Shown: in pieces, positions 8,755-18,319 of the stretch
Layout of the letters: each line of letters starts with the position of its first letter
Position numbering within the stretch: position 1 is the first letter of the stretch
NCBI GenBank assembly: GCA_018114805.1
Contig: CP073042.1
Span: 2,046,001 to 2,110,000, forward strand
Length of the DNA stretch: 64,000 nt
Source: Candidatus Streptomyces philanthi
GTDB lineage: Bacteria; Actinomycetota; Actinomycetes; Streptomycetales; Streptomycetaceae
Direction of reading: 5' to 3'
Program-made: the position numbers and the translations under genes
Notes under the pieces: model-generated
What the model was told of the DNA's origin: nothing
Databases searched by the model: none
What the model saw: the letters and a program-made list of their open reading frames with translations, nothing else

Positions 8755-9544
8755 TCAGGGGGCGGTGGCCCCGGGCGTGCGCCCGGCGTCCGGCCGCGTG
8801 CCGAGCGACTGTCTCGTACGCGTACTCCGGAGCGTATGCGGGGCGCGGCGCTGTCAGGGTCACGGCCGCCACCATGTGGTCGCCGATGACGCGACATCGG
8901 GCCGTGGCGCCGCGGAGCGCGGCCGGGGCGGGCGCGGCGGGGCTGACGGACAGCAGCACCGGTCCGTCGGCGGCCGACGGGTCCGGCTCGGACCACTCCA
9001 GCGTGACCGAGCGGAACGCCAGGCCCGCCTGCCGGGACGCGGGCAGCGCCTTGTACAGCGCCTCCTTCGCGCAGAACAGCCGCAGCACCGCGAGTTCGGG
9101 TCGCGCCTCGGCCCGCGCGCGGTCGAGTTCGGCGGGCGTGGCGGCGTAGCGGCGGGCCGCGTAGAGGCCGTCCGCCGACGCCAGCGGCTCCATGTCGAGC
9201 CCGACGGCAAGGCTGTCGGCGGCCGTGACCGCGCACAGCGCCAGCTCATCCGTGTGGGTGAGGGAGCCGCGCACGCCGGCCGGCCAGCCCGGGGCGCCGC
9301 GCTCGCCGGGCAGCGGCCAGTGCGGCGCGCCGGTGAGCGCGGCGGTGGCGCGGGCCGCGGCGAGTCGGCCGGCCGCGTAGGTGCCGCGTCGGCGCGGCGC
9401 GGCGTACTCCGGCAGGGCGGCGCGCACGGCGTCCGGCAGCCCGGTGAAGGGCAGTTCGCCGACGGTCGCGTGCGCCACCGTCACCGCGCTGCCCGGGCCG
9501 GTAGCGGCGCCGAACAGCTCGGCGACGCGGGCGTCCACGGTCAT
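8755..9544 (-). CDS. Sfp/EntD-type 4'-phosphopantetheinyl transferase, uncertain 3' end
   Basis: It transfers phosphopantetheine from CoA to a carrier-protein serine and is the obvious activator of the ACP at 13.5 kb. Motifs are GSLTHT (93-98), the Mg-binding GLDMEP (115-120) and FCAKEALYKAL (157-167, with the Lys-Glu pair). The start ATG 9544 overlaps the TrpE(G) stop as ATGA, indicating coupling. The conserved domain ends near residue 232 (about 8848). From there the reading frame stays open through Pro/Arg-rich sequence to 8180, inside the DAHP synthase gene. A one-base shift would instead end the protein at TGA 8755-8757 with a plausible tail, and that end is used here. The true 3' end is therefore unresolved. 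Confidence 0.8.
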
Positions 9545-11728
9545 CGGGCGGTTCTGGTCAGGTGGGCGACGGCGTTGGCGACCACCTGGTGGCCGGTGCG
9601 ACCCTCGCCCGACATGATCGACTCGGGGTGGAACTGGACGGCGGCCAGGCCGCGTTCGGGCGCCTCCACCGCCATCGCCACGGTGCCGTCCGCCGTCACG
9701 GCCGTCACCCGCAGGCCCTCCGGCACCCGGCAGGGGTCGGCGTACAGCGAGTGGTAGCGGCCGACGTCGAACGTCTCGGGCAGGCCGGTGAGCAGGCCCC
9801 GACTCGACGATGGTGCGGCGCACCCGGGAGGGCTTGCCGTGGACGGGCGCGGGCAGCGTGGCCAGGTCGCCACCCAGGTACTCCACGATGCCCTGGAGAC
9901 CGAGGCAGACGCCGAAGACCGGGATGCCGAGGCGCTCGGCCTCGGCCAGCGTCGCGGAGACCTGGAAGTCGGTGGGCGTGCGGGGCCCGGGCGAGAGCAC
10001 CACCAGGTCGGGCCGGCGCTCGCCGATGAGGTGCAGGTGGCCGCCGCTGCGGTAGGTCTCCACGGCGGCGCCGGTCTCCCGGAAGTAGCCGGCCAGGCAG
10101 TGCACGAACGAGTCGCGGTGGTCCACGAGCAGGACGTCGCGTCCCTCGCCGGGCCGTTCGCGCACCTCGGCGCGGGCCGGCGGCGGCGGGTCGCCCGCGA
10201 GGATCTCCAGGAGGGCCTTCGCCTTCAGCTCGGTCTCCTGTTCCTCGGCCACCGGGTCCGAGTCGTACAGGAGCGTCGCCCCGGCCCGCACCGTGCCCAC
10301 GCCGTCCCTGACCTGGATGGTGCGCAGCGTGAGCACGGTGTCCAGGCAGGCGTCGAAGCCGATCCGGCCGACGGCGCCGCCGTACCAGCGGCGCGGCGAG
10401 CGCTCGTGCCGCTCGATGAACTCGACGGCGGCCAGCTTGGGCGCGCCCGTCACGGTGACCGCCCACAGGTGGGCGAGGAAGGCGTCCAGGGCGTCGAACC
10501 CGGGGCGCAGTTCACCCTGTACGTGGTCCACGGTGTGGATAAGCGTGGAGTACATCTCGATGCTGCGCCGGGCGGTGACGGTGACCGTGCCGGGAACGCA
10601 GACCCGCGACTTGTCGTTGCGGTCCACGTCCGTGCACATCGTGAGTTCGTGCTCGTCCTTGGCGGAGTTGAGGAGTTCGCGGACGTGCTCGGCGTCCTCC
10701 AGGGCGTTGGCCCCGCGCTGGGCGGTGCCGCTGATCGAGGCGGACTCCACCAGGAAGCGGTCGGTGTCGGTGTCGATGCCGCGGCTGACCAGGACAAACA
10801 TCTCCGGCGACGCGCCCACCAGGTACTCGCCGTCGCCCGGGTTCATCAGCAGGCTGTGCGGTGCGGGGTTGCGCTCGTACAGGCAGCGGAAGAGCTGGGC
10901 CGGGGTGTGGGAGCAGGGGTGTTGGAACGACTGGCTGGGCACGGCCTCGAACAGGTCGCCGGAGCGGAACAGCGGCATCGCCGCCTCCACCACACGCGCG
11001 TACTCCCCCACCCGGTGATCGCGCCGGCCCCGCGAGGGCCGTCCGGGGAACGGCTGGCCGGGCATCTCGGTGGGCAGCCACTGGGTGCTGGCGGCCGGGG
11101 TGTGGAAGTCGTAGCGGAAGCGCACCGCCGTGTCGCCGCGCAGGTCCAGGTCGTACAGCGTGTCGGGCAGGTGGAGGACCATGTCCCGGTCGTCCGGGTT
11201 CCGCTCCTGGTGGGCGTCCATCGGGTCGACCTGGAAGATCAAGTCGTAGCCGAACAGGCCGAGCAGTTCGTCGTCGGGTACGGCCAGGCCCGCGACCAGC
11301 GCCCGGATCGCGGCGAAGATGCCCACGTGCCGGGTGCGGTCCTCCTTGGCGAAGACGCCGTGCGGCGTGCCAGCGTGGACGTGCAGCGCGTCCCCGTCGG
11401 CGCGGACCGTGCCAGGCAGGTCGGCCGGCAGGGTACGGAGGGTGGGCAGCAGCACCCGGCCGCGCTCGTTGAGGGCGGTCACCGCCAGTCGGTCGCCGCG
11501 CGCGGCCACCTCAAGCGGTGGGTCCACGTAGCCGATGATCCGGTCCCGGCCCCGGAAGAGGACCATGCCGCGGCGTTCGTCGAGCGCCGCCTCCGACTGG
11601 GCGCGGGCCGCCGCGGCGCTCCCGGCGTGCTCCGTCGTACGGACCATCTCGGCCCCGGATGGATTGGTCCAGCGACCCGTCTCCACTCGCGCTTCCCGGG
11701 CCGTCCCCGTCGTGTCCGTCGAGGTCAT
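9541..11728 (-). pseudogene. trpE(G): Fused anthranilate synthase TrpE(G), frameshift in the amidotransferase half
   Basis: A chorismate-binding domain comes first (about residues 30-520) with GASPEMF, the ISGTAQRG turn, LTMCTDVDRNDKSRVC, YSTLIHTVDHVQGE and VTVTGAPK. A class I glutamine amidotransferase follows (LLVDHRDSFVH; nucleophile Cys in FGVCLGLQ). Near 9803 the frame shifts within a G-run, and the rest (RGLLTGLPETFDVGRYHSLYA and the catalytic His/Glu in VQFHPES) continues to the stop at 9541. The fused form makes anthranilate from chorismate. If the shift is real, the synthase half survives and could use ammonia, but the glutaminase is lost. The start ATG 11728 has GGAGG at good spacing. 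Its stop overlaps the PPTase start. Confidence 0.85.
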
Positions 11729-11926
11729 CCCCACCGTTCCCCTCCATGGCTGCGTACGTGGGTGCGTGTGGTGGTGCGTGCGTGCGCTGGTGTGTGGCGG
11801 CGCGGACGCGTGGCGGCGCGGGCGCCGGTGCCCCACGCGCGCTCCCCGAGCGCTACTGCGGTCGTCCGGCGCCGGGGGCGGGGCGGCCGGGCCGCACCCC
11901 GGTGCCCCGCCCGTCGTGGCTCCGGG

Positions 11927-13537
11927 TCAGGCGCCGGAGCAGGCGCCGCCCCCGCCCGTGCCGGCCGTGACCTTGTCGTCCCGCGCGGTGGCCGGCCCGG
12001 TGGCCCGCGCCGCCTCGGCCTTCGCCGCCTCGGCCGCCCTCGCCTCGGCCGCCAGCCGGTCCCGCAGCACCCGGCGCAGCAGCTTGCCAGCGCCGTTGCG
12101 CGGGATCTCGTCCACGAAGTGGACCGCGGTGGGCCGCTTGTAGCTGGCCAGTTCGCGGGCGCAGGCGCCGATCAGCGCGGCCACCGTGGGCGGCTCGTCG
12201 CCGGCCGCGACGAACGCCACCGGCACCTCGCCCCACTCGTCGTCGGGCACGCCGACCACGGCCACGTCCAGGACGCCGGGCTGGGTGGCCAGGACCCGCT
12301 CGATCTCGGCCGGGTAGACGTTCTGGCCGCCGCGGATGAGCACGTCGTTGCACCGGTCCACGAGGTAGAGGAAGCCGTCCTCGTCGGCGTACCCGACGTC
12401 GCCGGTGCGCAGCCAGCCGTCGCGTACGGTCTTGGCGGTGGCCTCCGTGTTGCGCCAGTACAGCAGCATCATGCCGTCGCCACGGACGCAGATCTCGCCG
12501 ACGTCGCCGGTGGGCACCACGTTGCCCGAGTCGTCCTGCACCTCGATGTGGTAGCCGGGCAGCATCCGGCCGGCGGTGGGCAGCACGGTGCCCTCCGCGT
12601 CGAACGGCCACTCGCCCCGGCGGAAGAGGTGGGTGGCGATCGGGCCGCCGCCCTCGGTGATGCCGTAGATGCTGCGCATCGGGGCCGGGAACTTCTCCAG
12701 ACACTCGCGGAGGAGTTCCTGCGGCATCGGGGCGCCGCCGAACATGATGTCCTTCAGGCTGGACAGGTCCGCGTTCGCGAACGCCTTGGTGCGCAGCACG
12801 AAGCGGGCCATCGACGGGACCAGGAAGGTCTTGGTCGCCTTGAACTCGGCGACGTCGGCCAGCCAGCGCTGCGGGGTGAACTCCGGCTCCAGGACCAGCG
12901 CGCCGCCGGAGGCGAACAGCGCCAGGCCGATGACAACGCTGCCGTGGAACAGCGGGCAGGGGTTGACCATCACGTCGTCGGCGGAGAAGCCGACCTCGGC
13001 CGCCATCGCCGTGTAGCAGGCGGAGACCGAGCGGTGGGTGACCGCGACGCCCTTGGCGTGCCCGGTGGTGGCGCTGGTGTGCAGGATCGCGAAGATGTCG
13101 TCCTGTCGGGGCAGCGGCAGCTCGCGCGCCTTGGTGGCCGCCATCTCCTCGTACTCCTCGGAGCCGATCGGGACTCGCCAGCCGTCGCCGAACGCGTCCC
13201 CGAGCCGGTCGAAGACCTGCTGCTCGGAGAAGACGCCCACCGGCTCCACGTTGCGGACGATGTGCTCGACCTCGGGCGCGGGGAACGACGGGTTGATCGG
13301 GCAGACCACGACGCCCGCCTTGCCGCCCGCGACGTACAGCTCAAGGACCTCGACCCGGCTGCGGGAGCTGACCGCGATCCGCTGGCCCTTCTCGACGCCG
13401 CGCTCCAGCAGCGCGGTGGCCAGCGCGTCCGTGCGCTCGTCGAACTCGCGCCAGGTCAGCCGGTGGTTCGGGTCGGTCAGCGCGAGGCGGTCAGGGCGCA
13501 GCAGCCGGTTGCGCTTGACGAAGTGCGCCATCCACAT
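11927..13537 (-). CDS. Adenylate-forming acyl/aryl-CoA or acyl-ACP ligase (ANL superfamily)
   Basis: 536 residues, complete ANL enzyme that activates a carboxylate with ATP and transfers it to CoA or a phosphopantetheine arm. Visible core motifs: P-loop TSATTGHAKG (about 163-172), YGITEGGG (A5), the RTGDVG aspartate (A8), and the C-terminal hinge and catalytic Lys in RNGAGKLLRR. A Lys/Ala-rich tail follows. Its start overlaps the stop of the ACP gene (ATGA at 13537-13539), so ligase and carrier are translationally coupled, suggesting that this ligase loads the ACP. Substrate is not evident; anthranilate or a related aromatic acid is an inference from the neighbouring TrpE(G). Confidence 0.85.
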   Translation of the reverse strand: MWMAHFVKRNRLLRPDRLALTDPNHRLTWREFDERTDALATALLERGVEKGQRIAVSSRSRVEVLELYVAGGKAGVVVCPINPSFPAPEVEHIVRNVEPVGVFSEQQVFDRLGDAFGDGWRVPIGSEEYEEMAATKARELPLPRQDDIFAILHTSATTGHAKGVAVTHRSVSACYTAMAAEVGFSADDVMVNPCPLFHGSVVIGLALFASGGALVLEPEFTPQRWLADVAEFKATKTFLVPSMARFVLRTKAFANADLSSLKDIMFGGAPMPQELLRECLEKFPAPMRSIYGITEGGGPIATHLFRRGEWPFDAEGTVLPTAGRMLPGYHIEVQDDSGNVVPTGDVGEICVRGDGMMLLYWRNTEATAKTVRDGWLRTGDVGYADEDGFLYLVDRCNDVLIRGGQNVYPAEIERVLATQPGVLDVAVVGVPDDEWGEVPVAFVAAGDEPPTVAALIGACARELASYKRPTAVHFVDEIPRNGAGKLLRRVLRDRLAAEARAAEAAKAEAARATGPATARDDKVTAGTGGGGACSGA

Positions 13538-13839
13538 CAGCGGGCCTCCCCGCTGGCGGTCGCGGCGGCCGGGGTGGTCTCGGCGGCGTCGGTCAGCTCG
13601 GCGGCCTCGCGGGAGACGAGGACCTGGTTGATGCCGTCCAGGGTGTGAAGCGCGCCCAGCTCGTCGTCGTCGAGCGGTGTTCCGGTGCGCTCCTCCAGGG
13701 CGAGGGCCAGCCGGATCAGGTCACCCGAGTTGAGGCCGGCGTTGATCAGGTCGGCGTCGCCCGGTACGCCCTCGATGAGCTGCGGCAGGTCAACGAACTC
13801 CAGCAGGAGGCGGTGGCCGGGGGTCAGGTGGTCGCTCAT
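13537..13839 (-). CDS. Free-standing acyl carrier protein
   Basis: 100 residues, acidic, four-helix ACP size. The attachment serine is most likely Ser38 in LINAGLNSGDLIRLALALEE, with the usual following helix II, but the flanking residues (NSG rather than DSL) are atypical. The C-terminus after residue 80 is a flexible Ala/Thr tail. The gene sits between two adenylate-forming ligases and is coupled to the downstream one by ATGA. Together with the PPTase it should provide a tethered aryl or acyl thioester. No ketosynthase, NRPS condensation domain or amide synthase is visible in the window. Confidence 0.8.
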   Translation of the reverse strand: MSDHLTPGHRLLLEFVDLPQLIEGVPGDADLINAGLNSGDLIRLALALEERTGTPLDDDELGALHTLDGINQVLVSREAAELTDAAETTPAAATASGEAR

Positions 13840-13943
13840 GAGCTTCCCTTGCTTGTCGTGGTGTGTTCGGGGACGGAAAGGGGCGGAAGAGGGACGGAGG
13901 GCGGCGCCGCTGGGTGTGGGGGCGCTCCGCGTGGACGGGTGCC

Positions 13944-13992
13944 CGGTGTGGGCGGGTGCTCGGTGTGGGCGGGTGCTCGGTGTGGGCGGGGC
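13944..13992. repeat. 17-bp tandem repeat between ligase and ACP genes
   Basis: The unit CGGTGTGGGCGGGTGCT occurs at 13944-13960 and 13961-13977, with a third partial copy to about 13992. It lies in the 226-base gap between the first ligase (ends 14066) and the ACP start. Confidence 0.8.
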
Positions 13993-14065
13993 GGGCGGCC
14001 TGAGGGGGGACTCGGCGCACCGGTTGCGGCTCGGGGTGTGGCGCGCCACACCCGTCCGCCCCGCC

Positions 14066-15622
14066 TCACCTGGCGTCGAGTCGGACCAAGTCCCCCGACG
14101 CCAGCTTCCTGGCCACCTCAAGGCGCTTGACCTTCCAGGTGGCGGTGTGTGGGATGTCCTCCCAGCGGCACTGCACGGGCGGCGCCAGCTCGGGCAGCCC
14201 GGCGGTGACCTCGGCCCAGGCCGCGCGGTCCAGCGGGCGGTCGCCGCGGGTGCACACCAGCAGCACGGGCGGCCCCTCGGACACGGGTATCAGCACGGCC
14301 TCGGTGAGCTGCCGCATCCCCTCCAGGATCTGGTCCTCGGCCCGGAGCAGGCTCTCCACCCCGCTGCCCTGGTCCACGATCCGGTCGTACAGGTACAGAC
14401 AGCCACGTTTGCTGACCACGCCGACGTCGCCCATCGCCCACCAGCCGTCCACCCGCTGGTCGCCCTGGACCAGGTAGGCCGGGGTGACACCGGCGGACTT
14501 GCCGAAGATCGTGCCGAGTTGGCCCCTGCCGAGCCGGCGGGTGTTGCCCTCGTCGCTAATCCGCAGCCTGGTGTGGCCGATCATCGGCCGGCCCACGCAG
14601 CGGCCGTCGGTACAGCCCTTGTTCGCCCGGTACAGCTTGATGGTCAGCGGCCCGGTCTCGGTCTGCCCGTACGCCTGGAGGTAGCGCGCGCCGGGACGGC
14701 AGGCGGCCAGCAGGGGGCGGATGGTGCGCGGGTGCGCGGCGTCGAAAGAGCTGATGAACATCCGGACCTGGGAGAGGAGTTCGGGCCGGCTCTCGGCGGT
14801 CTCCTCCCAGCGGATGAACGCGTTGGGCAGCGTCTCCACGATCCCCGGGCGCACCCGGGCGAGCATCCGCTCGGCGTTGCGCGGGTCGGGGTCGGTCATG
14901 AAGCCGAGCGACAGGCCGACGGCGAGCACCGTCAGCATCCCGGACATGGCGCGCGCGTGCACCGGCGAGACGCAGTTCAGGTACGGGTCCCGCAGCCGCA
15001 CCACGCGCAGGAAGTTCACCTGCGGCTTGGCGTGTCCGGCGAAGCTCTCCACGGTGTGCAGCACCAGCTTGGGCACGCCGGTGGTGCCGGAGCTGTGCGT
15101 GACCAGTTGGGGCGCGTCGCGGGGCGGCGCGATCGAGTGCGGCAGCTCACCGGCCGGCTGGTCCTGGAGCGCCTCGCCGTGCCGGCCGGGCTTGCCGACG
15201 TAGAGCCGCGGCGGCAGCGCCGCGCCCACCTCGTCGAGCGCGCCCGCGGACTCGGTGTCCGCGTCGGTGACGATCGCGGCCGGCTCGCCCCGCCGCACGT
15301 GCAGGCCCAGCGAGGTCGGCCCGACGTCGGGGTGGGTGAGGATCGGCACCGTACCCACCCGGGCGCAGGCGAAGGCCAGCAGGATGACGTCGAAGTTGGC
15401 CCGCTTGACGACGAGCACCCGGTTTCCCGGCAGCACGCCGGCGGCGACCAGCAGCGCGGCGCCGCGCTCCACCAGCTCCGCGAAGGTCGCGAAGGTCAGC
15501 GCGTCCCCGGCTTCCGGGAACAGGTCTAGGGGCTGGTCCAGGTGGATCGGTACGTCGGGGTGCCTGCGTGCCGCCTCCCAGGGCGCGGTGGCGAGTGCCA
15601 GCGTGGCGCGTATGCGTCCCAT
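14066..15622 (-). CDS. Second adenylate-forming ligase (ANL superfamily)
   Basis: 518 residues, first gene of the minus-strand cluster. The ATP-binding loop SSGTTGVPK (about 173-181), YGQTETGP (A5) and MGDVGVVSKRG (A8 equivalent) are present, and the C-terminal subdomain ends with TATWKVKRLEVARKL carrying a candidate catalytic Lys. It differs clearly from the other ligase of the cluster and resembles stand-alone class I adenylate-forming enzymes of biosynthetic clusters. The start ATG at 15622 follows a G-rich GGGGGGAG site; the upstream open frame is low-complexity. Two distinct ligases with one ACP suggest two different acids are activated, one perhaps tethered and one kept as CoA ester or adenylate. 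That is inference. Confidence 0.85.
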   Translation of the reverse strand: MGRIRATLALATAPWEAARRHPDVPIHLDQPLDLFPEAGDALTFATFAELVERGAALLVAAGVLPGNRVLVVKRANFDVILLAFACARVGTVPILTHPDVGPTSLGLHVRRGEPAAIVTDADTESAGALDEVGAALPPRLYVGKPGRHGEALQDQPAGELPHSIAPPRDAPQLVTHSSGTTGVPKLVLHTVESFAGHAKPQVNFLRVVRLRDPYLNCVSPVHARAMSGMLTVLAVGLSLGFMTDPDPRNAERMLARVRPGIVETLPNAFIRWEETAESRPELLSQVRMFISSFDAAHPRTIRPLLAACRPGARYLQAYGQTETGPLTIKLYRANKGCTDGRCVGRPMIGHTRLRISDEGNTRRLGRGQLGTIFGKSAGVTPAYLVQGDQRVDGWWAMGDVGVVSKRGCLYLYDRIVDQGSGVESLLRAEDQILEGMRQLTEAVLIPVSEGPPVLLVCTRGDRPLDRAAWAEVTAGLPELAPPVQCRWEDIPHTATWKVKRLEVARKLASGDLVRLDAR

Positions 15623-16906
15623 CGGTCCGCTCCCCCCCTTCCTGGGTCTCGTCCTGGTGCACGCGGACGCGTCCGGTGCTCGGTCTGCCGGCCGAGCCGC
15701 CCCGCCCCCGCCCGGCCTCGGCGACGAGGCCGGTTCGGACGGTGGGCGCGGGTCGGCTGGCGCCGGGTGGTACGGGTTCGGCTCACGCCGGGTGGGGCTG
15801 GGTTGGCGCACGCCGGGTGGTGCGGGTGGGGCTGGGTTCGTACGGGTGCTGACGCGGTGCGGGCGGTTCCGTGGGGGCGGCGCTGTGCGGTGCGGGGGCT
15901 CGGGGCATAGCCGTCGTGCCGGTCGGCTCGCTGGCGACGGGTGTGTCTGGAGCCGGGACCGGGCGCCGCTGGCCGCTCAGCGGGCCGGCGGCACGGCGAA
16001 CCCGCGGAACTCGGGGTTCCCGGGGAACCTGCGACACGCACGGAATCGGAAGCGGAAGAGCGAATGAGACGGTGAACGGATTGGCGTACGCGACACGGGG
16101 GCGCGCCGCATTTCGCGGTGGCCGCCCGGCGGGCCTTCGGGCGAACCGTGCGGGCGGCCCCCGATGACGCGAGCGCGTGCTCGATACAGACGATCGTAAG
16201 ATACCCTCGCACAGCGCCTTCCGGAATCTCCGCCTGAGAGATCACGGAACGAAATTCAACGATCGAAGAGTCCGGGGAATTTCCGGTGCGTTGCGATCCG
16301 ATGAAGAAGTCCTCCGTCGGCGACGCCGAAGCCGCCAACGCCCCGCCCTTACCGTGTCCACGGCTCGCGTTCACGGCGTTCACGCGGCCCGACACCGTTC
16401 CAGCGGAGGCTAGTTGGACGTGGTCAACGCGGCGCACGGCGGGAAACCCCCCGTTTCTTGCCCGGTACGTCACATTCCCCCTCAGTTCGTTCTCGGATCG
16501 CATCGGCTGCGTATCGCGGGCGCCGACGTGGTCGCGGACACCCCCCGGAAGGAAACAAGGAGGGACACCAGAAGTTGAGACCAATCCCGCGCAACGAAGA
16601 AGGCGGTGTGGACCCTCCGGTGCTCCCCGAGCGCAGCCCCACGCTACGGCCACACAAGGGGGTGCGCGTATGACAGATAACTGCCTAGGCAATGCCACTC
16701 GGGGGCCGCGATGTGATGTCGCGCCGATCGGTTAAAACCCCATGACACACGCCGCCATATTGCGGTAATCACGGGTTCACGGTGCCCACCTGGGCCATCG
16801 TGGTCGGTGACGTGATGCACAGCGATTCCCCGTGTTCCGCCGTTTTCGACCACCGCGCCCCCGGCCCCGCACCCGCCTGGGCCCGTGCCCACCGAGGAGC
16901 CCCGCC
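15623..16906. other. 1.28-kb gene-free region upstream of the anthranilate-type cluster
   Basis: Bases 15740-15860 hold imperfect repeats of a GCCGGGTGG / GTGCGGGTG type. From about 16030 to 16780 the GC content drops noticeably below the surroundings, and there is no reading frame with Streptomyces-like third-position bias or a recognisable protein. Short palindromes occur (TGCCTAGGCA at 16682-16691). It probably holds the promoter of the minus-strand cluster and of the plus-strand peptidase gene, and possibly the eroded remains of a lost gene. Confidence 0.5.
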
Positions 16907-18258
16907 TTGTCACCTCGCCATCCGCTGCGCGCGCTGTCCTGCGCCCTGTTGCTTTTCGCCTGCGTGGCGTGCGACGGGGCGTCGGGTTCCGACGCCGGCC
17001 GGGACCCGGGCGCCGCGCGGCCCGGCGCGGCCGGCGTCGGCGACCGGCTCTTCCCCGGCCTCGGCAACGGCGGCTACGACGTCACGCACCACGACCTGGC
17101 CCTCGACTACGCCCCGAAGAGCAACCGGTTGCGCGGCACCTCACGCCTCACCGCCCGCGCCACGAGCCGACTCAGCTCCCTCAACCTGGACCTGACGGGC
17201 CTCCGGGTACTGCGGGCCACCGTCAACGGTGCGCCGGCCGGGGTCACCCGCGAGGACGCCGAACTCACGCTCACCCCACGCCGAGCGCTGGCCGGCGGGC
17301 GGGCGTTCACCGCGACCGTCGAGTACGCCGGGACGCCCAGGACGCTGGTGGGCGCGGACGACAGCGAGGAGGGCTGGATGGAGACCACGGACGGCGCGGT
17401 GGCGCTGGGTGAACCCTCTGGCTCCACGGCCTGGTTCCCCGGCAACCACCACCTCACGGCCGGTCCGACAGCCGGACCGGGGACGGACAGCCGGCCGACG
17501 CACGGCGAACCGGCGGGCGACCAAGCGCCGAACAGCGCGGCGGCGGGCGGTCGGAGGGCCAGCGGCGGGCCGGGGGCGACGTGCCGCAGTACGTGGCGAT
17601 CGACCCGACGCAGGCGGCGGCGAGCCGGCACGTGGCCGACCAGCTCACCGAGATCATGGGCTGGGAGACCGGCCTCTTCGGCCCGTACCCGTTCTCCTCG
17701 ACCGGCGCCATCGTCGACGACACGCCCGACCTCGGCTACGCCCTGGAGACCCAGACCAAGCCGTACTACAGCACGCCGCCCGACGCCTACCTCCAGGTCC
17801 ACGAGCTGGCCCACCAGTGGTTCGGCAACTCGCTCACGCCGCGCACCTGGGGTGACATCTGGCTCAACGAGGGCTTCGCGACGTACGCCGAGCGGCTGTG
17901 GAAGGTGGAGCGGGGCACGGCGGGCCGCACCGCGGACGAGATCTTCCGCGACTACTACGACGACTCCGACGGCCAGAGCGAGGGCATCTGGGCCTTCCCG
18001 CCCGGCACCCCGCCAGGGCCCGGACAACTCCTCGACCCGCCGGTGTACGGGCGCGGCGCGATGACCCTGCACCGGCTGCGGCAGACGGTCGGCGACCGCA
18101 CCTTCTTCGCCGTCGTCCGCGCCTGGGTCGCCGAACACCGGCACGCCACGGTCACCACCGAGGAGTTCATCGCCCTGTGCGAACGCGTGTCGGGCCGCGA
18201 CCTGGGCGAACTCTTCGACGCGTGGCTGTACGAGAAGGGTCGGCCGAAGCTGTCCTGA
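16907..18258 (+). pseudogene. Secreted M1-family metallopeptidase with a replaced/frameshifted centre
   Basis: The start is TTG 16907 with GAGGAG upstream. Residues 1-24 look like a lipoprotein-type signal (LLLFACVAC). The N-terminal beta domain is recognisable (GNGGYDVTHHDLALDY, FPGNHH). After GNHHLT (about 17440) roughly 50 codons of Gly/Arg-rich sequence replace the usual ~70-residue stretch, and the frame differs when similarity resumes at QYVAIDP (17600). The catalytic part is intact: [18 protein letters not shown] then [11 protein letters not shown], giving the zinc HExxH...E site, followed by the helical tail to 18258. The active-site half is preserved but joined out of frame. Lipid anchoring is uncertain because the lipobox is imperfect. 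Confidence 0.8.
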
Positions 18259-18319
18259 CCCGCCCCGGGCCACCGGCCCGGCGCTCAGCCGCCGCGCGGT
18301 GGCCGCCCGGCTCGGGCGG

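Noticed and set aside
8180..11836. A single 1218-residue protein spanning anthranilate synthase and PPTase
   Set aside because: The open frame fuses them only because of the frameshift in the GATase domain. The ATGA overlap and an ATG with correct PPTase start show two separate genes.
7135..13648. Very long plus-strand frames opposite the biosynthetic cluster (for example 9788-13648)
   Set aside because: They are antisense shadows of GC-rich genes: composition is Arg/Gly/His-rich with no recognisable domain, and the minus-strand genes carry all motifs.
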